Positions 8,060 through 17,515 of a stretch of 64,000 bases of DNA are shown one piece after another. A model generated the notes under the pieces. It searched no databases and was not told the origin of the DNA. It worked only from the letters and a program-made list of their open reading frames with translations. Both the position numbers and the translations under genes were made by a program. The first letter of the stretch is position 1. The number at the start of each line of letters is the position of its first letter. The stretch comes from Comamonas testosteroni ATCC 11996 (lineage in GTDB: Bacteria > Pseudomonadota > Gammaproteobacteria > Burkholderiales > Burkholderiaceae_C), in NCBI RefSeq assembly GCF_000241525.1, contig NZ_AHIL01000002.1:372001-436000 (forward strand), written 5' to 3'.

Positions 8060-9553
8060 ATGAACGCACGTACTCCCACCAATCTGCTGCAGCCACAGGA
8101 TGCGCTGCAGCACATCACCGAGCAGTGGGACCAGAGCATCGTCCCCGAGCTGACGAACTACATCACCATCCCTGCCAAGTCGCCCATGTTTGCCCCGGAC
8201 TGGGAGCAGCAAGGCCATATCGCCACCGTATTGCGCAACGCTGCGGCCTGGGTGGAGGCGCAAAAAGTGGCCGGGCTGAAGCTGGAAGTGATTCAGCAGC
8301 CGGGTCGCACGCCGGTCATCTTCTTCGAGGTGGAAGGTACGGCCGAGAAGGCCTCGACCAGCCCCACGGTGCTGATGTACGGCCACCTCGACAAGCAGCC
8401 CGAGTTCGAAGGCTGGCGCAGCGACCTGGGTCCCTGGACGCCCAAATACGAGGACGGCAAGCTCTATGGCCGTGGCGGAGCCGACGACGGCTATGCGGTC
8501 TATGCCAGCGTGGCGGCGATTCAGGAGCTCAAGCGCCAGAACGTGCCCCATCCGCGCATCGTGGCCATCATCGAGACCTGCGAGGAAAGCGGCTCGGCCG
8601 ATCTGCTGCCCTATGTGGATGCCTTGCGCCCGCGCCTGGGCGATGTGGGCCTGGTGATCTGTCTGGACAGCGGCGCCGGCAACTACGACCAGCTGTGGCT
8701 GACCACCAGCCTGCGCGGCATGGCCAGCGGCACGCTCAAGGTGCAGATCCTCACCGAGGGAGTGCACTCGGGCGATGCCTCGGGCGTGGTGCCCTCGTCC
8801 TTTCGCATCATGCGGCAGGTGCTGGATCGTCTCGAGGACAGCAAGAACGGCCGCGTGCTGCCGCAGAGCTTTCACTGCGAGGTGCCGGCCGAGCGCATGG
8901 CGCAGATCCGCGCCACGGCGGAGATCCTGGGCGAGGACGCCTATGCGCGCTTTCCCTGGGCGCATTACGACTGTGGCGGCTCGGCCCGTGTGTCCCTGCC
9001 CACGACCACCGATCCCGTCCAGGCTCTGGTGCGCCGCACCTGGGAGCCCACGCTGAGCGTGACCGGTGTGGAGGGCATGCCCAATCTGCAAAATGCCGGC
9101 AATGTGCTGCGCCCCTACACGGCCTTCAAGCTCAGCCTGCGCCTGCCGCCGCTGGCCGATGCCGCAGCCTGCGTGCAGGAGATGAAGGCCCTGCTGGAGG
9201 ACAACGCGCCCTATGAGGCCCGGGTGACCTGGGAAGGCCTGTCCAGCTCCAGTGGCTGGAATGCGCCGGGCATGGACGGCTGGTTCGAGAATGCGCTCAA
9301 TGCCGCCAGCCGGGCCCACTTCGGCGCCAGCTGTGGCTATATCGGGCAGGGCGGCACGATTCCGCTGATGAATATGCTGAGCAAGGGCTTCCCCAAGGCG
9401 CAGATGATGGTCTGCGGCGTGCTGGGCCCCAAGAGCAATGCCCACGGCCCCAACGAGTTCCTCCATGTGCCCTATGCCAAGAAGCTCACGGCTTCGGTGG
9501 CCGAGGTGATTGCCGCCATGGCCCGCCATCAGACCGAGGTGGCGCAGGCCTGA
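8060..9553 (+). CDS. M20 family metallopeptidase
   Basis: Zinc-dependent peptidase of 497 aa, similar in layout to dipeptidases of the M20 family. Metal and catalytic residues are visible in MYGHLDKQPE, GRGGADDGYA, ETCEESGSADL, CLDSGAG and the late GPKSNAHGPNE. A lid/dimerisation domain is inserted in the middle. The start was set at 8060 after AAGGAG at 8048-8053; an upstream in-frame extension has no family features. The exact peptide substrate is unknown. Confidence 0.9.
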   Translation: MNARTPTNLLQPQDALQHITEQWDQSIVPELTNYITIPAKSPMFAPDWEQQGHIATVLRNAAAWVEAQKVAGLKLEVIQQPGRTPVIFFEVEGTAEKASTSPTVLMYGHLDKQPEFEGWRSDLGPWTPKYEDGKLYGRGGADDGYAVYASVAAIQELKRQNVPHPRIVAIIETCEESGSADLLPYVDALRPRLGDVGLVICLDSGAGNYDQLWLTTSLRGMASGTLKVQILTEGVHSGDASGVVPSSFRIMRQVLDRLEDSKNGRVLPQSFHCEVPAERMAQIRATAEILGEDAYARFPWAHYDCGGSARVSLPTTTDPVQALVRRTWEPTLSVTGVEGMPNLQNAGNVLRPYTAFKLSLRLPPLADAAACVQEMKALLEDNAPYEARVTWEGLSSSSGWNAPGMDGWFENALNAASRAHFGASCGYIGQGGTIPLMNMLSKGFPKAQMMVCGVLGPKSNAHGPNEFLHVPYAKKLTASVAEVIAAMARHQTEVAQA

Positions 9554-9572
9554 CGGAAGCATCGAGAAGACA

Positions 9573-9625
9573 GCCGCTGGCGCTTGTATCCAAAGCGTCT
9601 GGCGCTATCTTATTTGATAGCGGCA
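9573..9625. repeat. Dispersed palindromic element (GATAGC...GCGCTTG family)
   Basis: CCGCTGGCGCTTG and its imperfect inverse GCGTCTGGCGCTATC flank a short loop, followed by TTTGATAGCGG. It is one copy of a palindrome seen several times in intergenic DNA of this window. Confidence 0.5.
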
Positions 9626-9722
9626 TGGCCGGTTTCCGTGGTCGGACAGGGGGCAGCCACTGTTGACGCGCGCTGGCGGCGGCTGCATCCTGCAAACTCT
9701 TGCCAGCCTGAAGAGATCGTGC

Positions 9723-10598
9723 ATGACGCCCACCGACTCCAGTACTCATCTGTCCCGGCTGCTGCATATGGCCGCATCGGACGCCACCCAGCTTGCGCTG
9801 CGCGACTGGCCGCTGGCGCCGGGCGTCAAGCCCCGAGCCCAGGTGCTGCTGGTGCATGGCCTGGGCGAGCACAGCGGCCGCTATGCCGCGCTGGCGCAGC
9901 GGCTCAACAACCTCGGCTTTGCGGTGCGGGCCTATGACCAGTACGGCCACGGCCTGTCGGGCGGGCCGCAGGGCGGCCTGACCAGCGATATGCGCTTGCT
10001 CGACGATCTGGCGGTGGTGCTGGACGCCACGCGTGCCGCCATGCCCAAGCATCAGCCCCTGGTGCTGCTGGGGCACAGCCTGGGTGGACTGGTGGCAGCA
10101 GATTTTGTCGCTTCGGGCCTGCGTCATGTGGACGGGTTGGTGCTGTCCTCGCCGGCGCTGGCCCTGCATCTTTCGGCGGTGCAAAAGGCGCTGGTGGCGA
10201 GCCTGCCCAGACTGCTGCCCAATCTGCGCGTGGCCAATGGCGTGCAGTCCGCCCATCTCTCGCATGATCCCGAAGTGGCGCTCGCCTATGACGCCGATGC
10301 GCTGCAGCACCGGCGCATCAGCGCCCGGCTGGCGCGCTATATGGCCGAGGGAGGTCGCCATGTGCTGTCCAAGGCGCCGGCCTGGTGCGTGCCCACGCTG
10401 CTGCTGTGGGCGGGCGAGGACAAGCTGGTCAACCCGGCCGGCAGCGCCGCCTTTGCCGCCCAGGCACCACGCGATCTGGTGCAGTCCCAGTGCTTTGAGA
10501 CGGCCTATCACGAGATCTTCAACGAGAGCCCTGAACTTGCCGCGCCGGTATTTGCGCGGCTCGAGCAGTGGCTGGACCAGCGCTTTCCCACGGCTTGA
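9723..10598 (+). CDS. Alpha/beta hydrolase, monoacylglycerol lipase / lysophospholipase-like
   Basis: Serine hydrolase of 291 aa. The nucleophile elbow GHSLGG places Ser at residue 119; the oxyanion region is VHGLGEHSGRY at about 44-54, and the Asp and His of the triad are likely in GEDKLV and TAYHEIFNE. The HGxGEHSxRY and YDxxGHGxS blocks are typical of the Hydrolase_4 (monoglyceride lipase / PldB-like) group. The start at 9723 drops an unsupported upstream extension. No signal peptide is seen, so it is probably cytoplasmic. Confidence 0.87.
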   Translation: MTPTDSSTHLSRLLHMAASDATQLALRDWPLAPGVKPRAQVLLVHGLGEHSGRYAALAQRLNNLGFAVRAYDQYGHGLSGGPQGGLTSDMRLLDDLAVVLDATRAAMPKHQPLVLLGHSLGGLVAADFVASGLRHVDGLVLSSPALALHLSAVQKALVASLPRLLPNLRVANGVQSAHLSHDPEVALAYDADALQHRRISARLARYMAEGGRHVLSKAPAWCVPTLLLWAGEDKLVNPAGSAAFAAQAPRDLVQSQCFETAYHEIFNESPELAAPVFARLEQWLDQRFPTA

Positions 10599-10601
10599 AG
10601 A

Positions 10602-11336
10602 TCACAGCAGGGGCGGCGGCTGCTTGCGGCCTTTTTCCACGGGGTTGGCGCGCAGCTTTTCCGCAGGGTAGGGGCGCAGAAACTCCTTGGCCTTGTTCAC
10701 CTTGGCATTGAGCCAGGCGTCGTATGCGCCTTCGTTGAGGATGGCTGGCATGGCCTTGTCGTTGCCGGGCTGGCCGTAGCGGTTCATCAGCGCATGGGCA
10801 TTGGCATTGATGGTGATGAGGGCGTAGCTGACGATGACCTCGCCGTCCTCGCCCACCCAGCGTGCCCAGACACCGGCGGCGCCCATGGGCTGGTTGTCCA
10901 CACGGGTGATGCGGGTGGGCAGGGGCTTGCCGGGGCGCAGGTCGTCGACCTGAAAGGCCTGCATGGGCACGATGCAGCGCTGGCCAGCCAGCCAGGCATC
11001 GCGAAACGCCGTTCCCGTGGTCAGATTGTCTATCTTCGCATTCACCAGCTTGAGTGCGCGCAGGCGGCCGTCAGACGCGGATTTGACCCAGTGCGGCACC
11101 AGGCCGAAGCTGGCGGGCACCAGCACACGTTCCACCGGCAGTGCAGGCGCTCCTTCTTCGGGAGCTGTAAACGTTCGGCCGTGCAGTGCTGCGGAGGATT
11201 CTGCGGCTGCATTGACGATGATGAGACCCATGCGCCGCGGGGTCAGTACGGCCTCGGGCAGAGACTCGGGAGCCTCCACGCGAAAGTTCTGCAGATAAAA
11301 CTCGGGCTTGGCCAGAGAGAGGTGACAGCTGCTCAT
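10602..11336 (-). CDS. Degenerate SRAP (SOS response-associated peptidase / YedK-HMCES-like) protein
   Basis: 244-aa protein with the SRAP fold blocks LVNAKIDNL, AFRDAW, RCIVPMQAF and AMPAIL. True SRAP proteins crosslink abasic sites through Cys2, with conserved Glu and His. Here the N-terminus is MSSC, so Cys cannot be residue 2; the GFYEW block reads AFQVD, losing the Glu; and the H-x-R-M-P block reads DKAMP, losing the His. The start at 11336 follows GGAG and lies 4 bases after the rsmE stop, so it is probably co-translated with rsmE. It is likely a non-catalytic or neofunctionalised paralogue. Confidence 0.75.
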   Translation of the reverse strand: MSSCHLSLAKPEFYLQNFRVEAPESLPEAVLTPRRMGLIIVNAAAESSAALHGRTFTAPEEGAPALPVERVLVPASFGLVPHWVKSASDGRLRALKLVNAKIDNLTTGTAFRDAWLAGQRCIVPMQAFQVDDLRPGKPLPTRITRVDNQPMGAAGVWARWVGEDGEVIVSYALITINANAHALMNRYGQPGNDKAMPAILNEGAYDAWLNAKVNKAKEFLRPYPAEKLRANPVEKGRKQPPPLL

Positions 11337-11340
11337 TGAT

Positions 11341-12081
11341 TTACTCCAGGGCCAGCAGGGACAGGGTGGCAACAGATGCCGTTTCGGCGCGCAGCACGCG
11401 GGAGCCGAGGCTGGCAGGTTTCCAGCCCTGCTCCAGGGCCCAGTCTTCTTCCTGGGCGGTCAGGCCCCCTTCGGGGCCATGCAACACCCAGACTGCCTGG
11501 GCATCGCCGGCGGCGGCGCGCAGCGGCTGATTGCCCTCGCGCAGCGACAGCACCAGACGCGCTGCGTCGGCCGCAGGCGCTTGCTTGCTGCGCAGCCAGT
11601 CGGCCAGCGACAGTGGGGCATGAATCACGGGCACCTGGTTGCGCCCGCATTGCTCGCAGGCCGAGACGGCAATCGATTGCCAGCGCTCGATCTTCTTGTC
11701 GGCGCGATCGCCCTTGAGCTTGAGTACGCTGCGAGCCGCCATCACGGGCTGAATGCTGGCAACGCCCAGCTCGGTGGCTTTTTCCACCAGCCAGTCCATG
11801 CGCTCGTTGGCGGGCATGCCCACGACGAGGTGAATGGCACGGGCGGCTTCACGCTCGACCGGACTGTGGCTGTCCACGCGCACGCCGACATCGCTGCGGC
11901 CCATATGGGTGATAGTGGCTTGAAACTCGCCACCGGTAAAACCGTTGCCGGTCTGGCCCTCAAACAGGGTGATGACATCGCCGGGCTGGTGGCGCAGCAC
12001 CTGCACATGGCGGGCAGCACCTGCAGGCAGGTCCAGCTCATTGCCGATGTGCAGTGGAATAGGGCAGTGATAGCGCGGCAT
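11341..12081 (-). CDS. rsmE: 16S rRNA (uracil(1498)-N3)-methyltransferase RsmE
   Basis: SPOUT-class enzyme that methylates U1498 of 16S rRNA, 246 aa, the usual length. An N-terminal PUA-like domain (residues 1-70, with RHVQVLRHQPGD) precedes the knotted SAM-binding domain. Family blocks include EKATELGVASIQPV, SACEQCGRNQVP and the C-terminal LGSRVLRAETA. The SRAP-like gene follows four bases downstream. Confidence 0.95.
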   Translation of the reverse strand: MPRYHCPIPLHIGNELDLPAGAARHVQVLRHQPGDVITLFEGQTGNGFTGGEFQATITHMGRSDVGVRVDSHSPVEREAARAIHLVVGMPANERMDWLVEKATELGVASIQPVMAARSVLKLKGDRADKKIERWQSIAVSACEQCGRNQVPVIHAPLSLADWLRSKQAPAADAARLVLSLREGNQPLRAAAGDAQAVWVLHGPEGGLTAQEEDWALEQGWKPASLGSRVLRAETASVATLSLLALE

Positions 12082-12159
12082 AGGGAAAAATTCAGGGTTC
12101 GTGATTCATGGTGCCACGCAGAGTCCGTAGCTCGCAAAACTGGCGCTGAATCACCTCAG

Positions 12160-12275
12160 GGACGCCAAGCAAGGGCCTAGGCGGCCCCACCGCCCCGCAG
12201 CGAGGGCGTCGTCCCCCTCCCGCATTGCGAAGCAAGGCGAGAGAGGGGGAAGCGGCAAAGCCGCTCAGGGGGTAT
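12160..12275. repeat. GC-rich intergenic repeat between rsmE and amgK
   Basis: Contains GGCGGCCCCACCGCCCCGCA, a CCCCCTCCCGC / GAGAGGGGG inverted pair and AGCGGCAAAGCCGCT. The same vocabulary recurs at 24755, 26494 and 61676. It fills most of the gap in front of rsmE and may fold as a transcript end for amgK. Confidence 0.6.
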
Positions 12276-13382
12276 TTACATTCTTCCGTAGGCATAGCCC
12301 ACCTGCGTCTGGATACCCTCGATCTCGTCGATCAATTTGAGGAACGGGCCCAGCGCGCGGTAGCGGTTGCAGGTGGAGCGGATGTAGTGGATGAAACGAG
12401 GCGTATCGGCCAGATACTTGGGCTTGCCGTCGCGCAGCGTCAGGCGCGCAAAGATACCCGCAACCTTGAGGTGGCGCTGCAGACCCATCCATTCGACCCC
12501 ACGGTAGAACTCGCCGAAGTCATCACCCCAGCCGCTGGCGCTGTTGGCGCCCACCAGGCCGGCCTTGCGGGCCTTTTCCCAGTAACGGATGGTGATGTCG
12601 ATGATGAAATCCTCTTCCCAGCTGATGAAGGCATCGCGCAGCAGGCTGGCGATGTCATAGGTGACGGGGCCGTAGACGGCATCCTGGAAGTCCAGCACGC
12701 CCAGCGGCGCGCCGCTTGCCACAGGCTGCATCAGGTTGCGCATCATGAAATCGCGGTGCACATAGACGCTGGGGGCTTGCAGATTATGGGTGACGATCTG
12801 ATCGAAGGCCTTGCCGAGCAGGGCCTGCTGCTTGTCGTCCAGCGTGAACTGACGGTGCTTGGCGATGTACCAGTCGGGAAACAGCTGCAGCTCGCGGCGC
12901 AGCAGCGCTTCGTCATAGAGAGGCAAGCTGCCAGTATTGCCGGCCTTGGAGGCCAGTTGCCAGTCCAGCAGGACCTCGATGGCGGAGCGGTACCAGGCTT
13001 CGGCATCCTGGGGCTTTTCGGGGTTCAGAGCCTCGATGACGGTCTGACCTCCCAGGTCGCTCAGCAGCATGAAGCCGTGGCCGGCATCCCAGTCCAGAAT
13101 CTGCGGCACGCACAGGCCGGCCTGGTTCATCAGGCCCTGAACCTTGGCAAAAGGCGCGCAGTCTTCCTTGTCGGGCGGCGCGTCCATGACGATCAGGCTG
13201 CTGCCATCGCTGCGATCCAGACGCAGATAGCGGCGAAAGCTCGCATCGGCCGAAGCGGGGCGCAGGGTTGCGGGAAGCAGCTGGTGCTTTTGAGCCAGCG
13301 GTGCCAGCCAGGCGTCGAATGCGGCGTGGCGGGCAGAATCTGCCCAGGCAACGCCAACTGTGGGGGTGATAGGAGCGGTCAT
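12276..13382 (-). CDS. amgK: N-acetylmuramate/N-acetylglucosamine kinase AmgK (phosphotransferase family)
   Basis: Aminoglycoside-phosphotransferase-fold sugar kinase, 368 aa. AmgK phosphorylates the anomeric carbon of MurNAc and GlcNAc in the peptidoglycan recycling route that bypasses de novo UDP-MurNAc synthesis. The catalytic loop VHRDFMMRNLM is near residue 206 and the metal-binding LDFQDAVYGPVTYD near 230. The divergent position next to lptD is the standard site of amgK in Pseudomonas and Burkholderiales. Its usual partner murU does not follow; a repeat and rsmE do. The start at 13382 was chosen from family length. Confidence 0.85.
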   Translation of the reverse strand: MTAPITPTVGVAWADSARHAAFDAWLAPLAQKHQLLPATLRPASADASFRRYLRLDRSDGSSLIVMDAPPDKEDCAPFAKVQGLMNQAGLCVPQILDWDAGHGFMLLSDLGGQTVIEALNPEKPQDAEAWYRSAIEVLLDWQLASKAGNTGSLPLYDEALLRRELQLFPDWYIAKHRQFTLDDKQQALLGKAFDQIVTHNLQAPSVYVHRDFMMRNLMQPVASGAPLGVLDFQDAVYGPVTYDIASLLRDAFISWEEDFIIDITIRYWEKARKAGLVGANSASGWGDDFGEFYRGVEWMGLQRHLKVAGIFARLTLRDGKPKYLADTPRFIHYIRSTCNRYRALGPFLKLIDEIEGIQTQVGYAYGRM

Positions 13383-13496
13383 GGATAATCGGATTTTACA
13401 AACCGATGCCGCCGCATCTGTGGACAGTGGTGCTAGGCTCTCGGTTTTCTGTTGACGTGTGCCTGGGCACGCGCGCTTTTGACGTTCAAGATCATC

Positions 13497-15971
13497 GTGC
13501 AATCCCCATCCCATCCGCGAGATTTCCTACCTGCCTGCCCTGCCCGTTCGACGCGTGCGGGGGCTGCTCGGCCGGTGATTCGTCCTCTGGCATGGGCTGT
13601 GGCACTGGCATGGGCGGGTGCTGGCATGCAGGCCTATGCCCAGTCGACTGAAACGACAGCATCGTCCTCCGCCAACGTTGCGGGCGAGTTGCCCGCGCTG
13701 CAACTCAAGTCCAGCAGCCTGTTGCAGGAGAGCTATCCTCAGGAAGTGCGCGACCAGCAGCCCACCTATATCAAGGGTGATAGCCTGTCCGGCCAGCCCG
13801 ATCTCAAGGCCTCGGTCCATGGCGAGGCCGAGCTGCGCCGCGGTGACACCATGATCCGAGCGGACAAGCTCGACTATGCGGTGCCGGACGACAGGATCAA
13901 CGCCGTGGGCGCGGTCCACATCAACCAGGCCGGCAATGTCTATGAGGGAACAGCGCTGGACCTGCAGATGGATGCCTTCAAGGGCCAGTTCGACAATGCC
14001 AACTATCGCTTTCTGGCCACGGGCGGCCATGGCGAGTCCTCGCGCGTGGACTTTATCGACAAGGATCGTTCGGTCGTCCATGACGCCACCTACACCACCT
14101 GCCAGCGTGATGACGAGGCCAGCTGGGAGCCGAGCTGGGTGCTCAAGGCCAAGACCATTCACCTGGATATGGACGAAGACGTGGGCGTGGCCGAAGGCGC
14201 CAGACTGCAGTTCAAGGGCGTGACCGTTCTTCCCGTGCCGCGCATGAGCTTTCCGCTCTCGGACAAGCGCAAATCGGGCCTGCTGCCGCCCATGATCGGC
14301 ATGGACAAGCTCGGCGGCATCGAGTATTCGCAGCCCTATTACTGGAATATCGCTCCCAATCGCGATATGACCATCACGCCCACTCTGATGACCAAGCGCG
14401 GCGTGAACCTGACGGGGCAGTTTCGCTATCTGGAGCCCAGCTATTCGGGCGAGACCTATGCCAGCTACATGCCGGGCGACAATCTGCGCAACCGTGATCG
14501 CTGGGGCTATTCCTGGCAGCATCGCACGACCATTGATACACCGGTCGGCGGCCTGGGGCTGAGCCTCAATCTGAACCGCGTCAGCGACGGTGATTACTGG
14601 CGCGACTTCCGTCTGGCTCCTATGGCGCTGCGTCAGCGTCTGCTGCCCAGCACGGCCAATCTGAGCTGGGCCAAGGGCGATGGGGTGCTGAGCCTGAATG
14701 TGCTGCGCTATCAGGTGCAGCAGGATGTGACTTCGCCGATTGCGCCGCCCTACAGCATGATGCCGCAACTGCTGTACCGCTATACGCCGCTGGACCTGCC
14801 CCATGGGCTGGATTTCTCCGTGGTGGCAGACACCACGCGTTTCGAGCTGATACGCCCCATCACGGGGCAGGTCGGCAACAACGGCCAGCGCAGCTATGTG
14901 CAGGCGCAGCTGAGCCGGCCATTCCTGTCTCCCGGCGCCTTCATCACGCCCAAGCTGATGCTGCATACCTCCATGTATCAGACCGATCAGCTGATGAGCA
15001 ACGGCAGCAAGAGCGCCAACCGGACCTTGCCCACCTTCAGCCTGGACAGCGGCCTGATCTTCGAGCGCGACACCTCCTGGTTCGGCAAGAATCTGCTGCA
15101 GACCTTCGAACCCCGCGCCTTCTACACCTATACGCCCTATCGCGACCAGAGCATGCTGCCGCTCTACGATACGGGTCGCAGCGATTTCAACTTCGCGAGC
15201 ATTTTTTCCGAGAATGACTATATCGGTCAGGACCGCATTGCCGACAACCACCTGATGACGCTGGGCGCAACCTCGCGTTTCATCGACCCTGAGAGCGGCG
15301 CCGAGAAGCTCAAGTTCGCCGTGGCCCAGCGCGTTCGCCTGTCAGATCAGCGCGTGCTGCTGCCCGGTGAGGTGGCTGCTACCAGCAAGTTGTCCGATAT
15401 CCTGCTGGGTGCAGCCTTCAACTGGACCGACAAGTGGTCGCTGGAAGGCACGACCCAGTACAACAAGGACTTGAACCGCACGGTGCGTACCACGGCCACG
15501 GCGCGTTACAGCCCGGGCAACTATCGCACCTTCAACATCGGCTATCGCACGCAGCTGGATACGGTCACCAAGAAACCCTCCAGCGAGCTGGTGGATGTGG
15601 GCTGGCAATGGCCCATCAACGACCTCTGGGGTGACAAGGGCAAGGATCTTGGCGCCGGTCGCGGTCAGGGCGGCGGCCGCTGGTACGCCGTGGGCCGCCT
15701 CAACTACTCCATCAAGGACAACAAGCTGGTGGATACCGTGGTCGGCCTGGAGTACGACGGTTGCTGCTGGATTGGCCGTGTGGTGCTGGAGCGCCTGCAA
15801 AGTTCGGTCGTCCAGTCCAATCTGCGTCTGCTGTTCCAGATGGAGTTCGTGGGCTTCTCGCGCCTGAGCTTTGGTGCCGACCCCACCTCCAGTCTCAAGC
15901 AGAATGTGCCGCGCTACCAATATTTGCGTGAGGCGGTGACTCCGCCCAGCCGCTTTACCAATTACGATTAA
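13497..15971 (+). CDS. lptD: LPS-assembly protein LptD
   Basis: Outer-membrane beta-barrel that inserts lipopolysaccharide into the outer leaflet with LptE. A signal peptide (core RPLAWAVALAWAGAG, cleavage near QAYA-QS) precedes an N-terminal OstA jellyroll domain (about residues 80-230) and the C-terminal barrel. Cys residues in TTCQRDD and the adjacent pair in YDGCCWIG match the four-cysteine disulfide pattern of LptD. About 824 aa. The start is uncertain: TTG 13452, GTG 13497 and GTG 13575 are all possible and none has a good ribosome binding site. surA follows after 14 bases. Confidence 0.93.
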   Translation: MQSPSHPRDFLPACPARSTRAGAARPVIRPLAWAVALAWAGAGMQAYAQSTETTASSSANVAGELPALQLKSSSLLQESYPQEVRDQQPTYIKGDSLSGQPDLKASVHGEAELRRGDTMIRADKLDYAVPDDRINAVGAVHINQAGNVYEGTALDLQMDAFKGQFDNANYRFLATGGHGESSRVDFIDKDRSVVHDATYTTCQRDDEASWEPSWVLKAKTIHLDMDEDVGVAEGARLQFKGVTVLPVPRMSFPLSDKRKSGLLPPMIGMDKLGGIEYSQPYYWNIAPNRDMTITPTLMTKRGVNLTGQFRYLEPSYSGETYASYMPGDNLRNRDRWGYSWQHRTTIDTPVGGLGLSLNLNRVSDGDYWRDFRLAPMALRQRLLPSTANLSWAKGDGVLSLNVLRYQVQQDVTSPIAPPYSMMPQLLYRYTPLDLPHGLDFSVVADTTRFELIRPITGQVGNNGQRSYVQAQLSRPFLSPGAFITPKLMLHTSMYQTDQLMSNGSKSANRTLPTFSLDSGLIFERDTSWFGKNLLQTFEPRAFYTYTPYRDQSMLPLYDTGRSDFNFASIFSENDYIGQDRIADNHLMTLGATSRFIDPESGAEKLKFAVAQRVRLSDQRVLLPGEVAATSKLSDILLGAAFNWTDKWSLEGTTQYNKDLNRTVRTTATARYSPGNYRTFNIGYRTQLDTVTKKPSSELVDVGWQWPINDLWGDKGKDLGAGRGQGGGRWYAVGRLNYSIKDNKLVDTVVGLEYDGCCWIGRVVLERLQSSVVQSNLRLLFQMEFVGFSRLSFGADPTSSLKQNVPRYQYLREAVTPPSRFTNYD

Positions 15972-15985
15972 TCAAGGCTTTTTTC

Positions 15986-17413
15986 ATGCGTTTTTTCTCC
16001 AAGACATCCAATGCATGTGCTGTTGCCGTGGCACTGGCTGTAATGGCTGCCGGTGTGCAGGCCCAGGGCCTGAAGAGCCCCGGCAGCAAGGCCAAGGCTG
16101 TCAATGACCCCTCCATCTCGCGCGCATTGGAGGCTACGGCCCAGCCCTCGGGGCGTCAGGCTCCGGCAGCCGCACAGGGTGTTCGCTCGGCCGACTACAT
16201 CGTGGCCGTGGTCAATTCCGAGCCCATCACCAACAACGAAGTGCGTGCGCGCATGGAGCGCGTGGCGCAGAACGTGACCGAGCAGGGCGGGCAGCTACCC
16301 TCCCAGAGCGAGCTGGCCCGCCAGGTTCTGGAGCGCCTGATTGTCGAGCGCGTGCAGTTGCAGGAAGCCAAGGACACGGGCATCAACATTGACAACATGA
16401 CGGTCGATCAGGCCGTGACCAATGTGGCACGTCAGAACAATACCGACAAGGCCGGCCTGGTGTCGCGCCTGAAGGCCGAAGGGATTTCCGAAGCGCAGTT
16501 CCGTTCGGAGATCCGCAACCAGATGCTGATGCAGCGCGTGCGCGAGCGTGATGTGGACGGCCGCGTCAAGGTCACGGAAGCCGACATCGATCGCTATCTC
16601 AAGGAGCAAAAGCGCCCCGGCGATGCGGCGGCGGGTGCCGCAGCCAATCTGGGCCATATCCTGATCACCGTGCCGGAAAACGCCAGCCCTGCCGTGGTGG
16701 CGGAGCGCGAAGCCAAGGCCAGGCAGGCTGCAGAAGCGGCGCGCAAGAACCCCGACTTCATCGCTGCCGTGCGTGAGTTCTCGGATGTGCCCAATGGCCA
16801 GGGCGGCGGCGCCATGGGTATGCGCCCTATGAGCGATTATCCCGAGCTGTTTTCTCAGCAGGTGGGTAACGCGGCAGTAGGCGCCATCGTCGGTCCGTTT
16901 CGTTCGGGCGCTGGTTTCCACGTGCTCAAGGTGCTGGAGAAATCTCAGGCCGGAGCACCTGTATACATCACGCAGAACCACGCACGCCATATTCTGCTGA
17001 CCGTAGGCAATGGCATGACCGAAGCCCAGGCTGCCAAGCGTCTGGAGGACTACAAGCGTCGTGTTGAATCCGGTCAGGCCACCTTCCAGCAACTGGCCCA
17101 GGAGTTCTCCAAGGACGGCAGCGCGCGCAATGGCGGTGATCTGGGCTGGTCCTCGCCCGGCCAGTTCGTGCCCGAGTTCGAACGCGTGCTCGACAACCTG
17201 CAGCCGGGCCAGATCAGCAACCCCGTGGTATCGCGTTTCGGCGTGCACCTGATCCAGCTGATCGAGCGCCGCCAGGAAAAGCTCACCGAGCGCGAGCAGC
17301 GCGAAATGGTGCGCAACGTGGTGCGCGAGCGCAAGGCCGAGCAGGACTACGAAACCTGGCTCAAGGAACTGCGCGGCAAGGCCTTTGTGGAATACCGCGA
17401 GCCACCTCAATAA
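15986..17413 (+). CDS. surA: Periplasmic chaperone / peptidylprolyl isomerase SurA
   Basis: Periplasmic chaperone for outer-membrane proteins, 475 aa. A signal peptide (residues 1-26, ending VQAQG) is followed by the SurA N-terminal domain (about 70-200) and two parvulin PPIase domains, the first around HILITVPENAS and the second around ARHILLTVGNG to FGVHLIQLIER. It sits in the conserved lptD-surA-rsmA order; pdxA, often between surA and rsmA, is absent here. Confidence 0.95.
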   Translation: MRFFSKTSNACAVAVALAVMAAGVQAQGLKSPGSKAKAVNDPSISRALEATAQPSGRQAPAAAQGVRSADYIVAVVNSEPITNNEVRARMERVAQNVTEQGGQLPSQSELARQVLERLIVERVQLQEAKDTGINIDNMTVDQAVTNVARQNNTDKAGLVSRLKAEGISEAQFRSEIRNQMLMQRVRERDVDGRVKVTEADIDRYLKEQKRPGDAAAGAAANLGHILITVPENASPAVVAEREAKARQAAEAARKNPDFIAAVREFSDVPNGQGGGAMGMRPMSDYPELFSQQVGNAAVGAIVGPFRSGAGFHVLKVLEKSQAGAPVYITQNHARHILLTVGNGMTEAQAAKRLEDYKRRVESGQATFQQLAQEFSKDGSARNGGDLGWSSPGQFVPEFERVLDNLQPGQISNPVVSRFGVHLIQLIERRQEKLTEREQREMVRNVVRERKAEQDYETWLKELRGKAFVEYREPPQ

Positions 17414-17515
17414 GCCCATTCAATCCGCTTGAAGTGCCCGGTAATGTCATCATTGCGCACCGGGCATCGGAGCTCCCCCCATTCCAAGCGGTGCCCAGGC
17501 ACCGCTTTCGCATTC

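Noticed and set aside
13527..15251. Long open frame antisense to lptD (574 codons), and similar frames antisense to PBP1a, tcuA and the NERD helicase
   Set aside because: In high-GC DNA the opposite strand of a real gene is often open. The translations have no domains and are rich in Arg, His and Gln.
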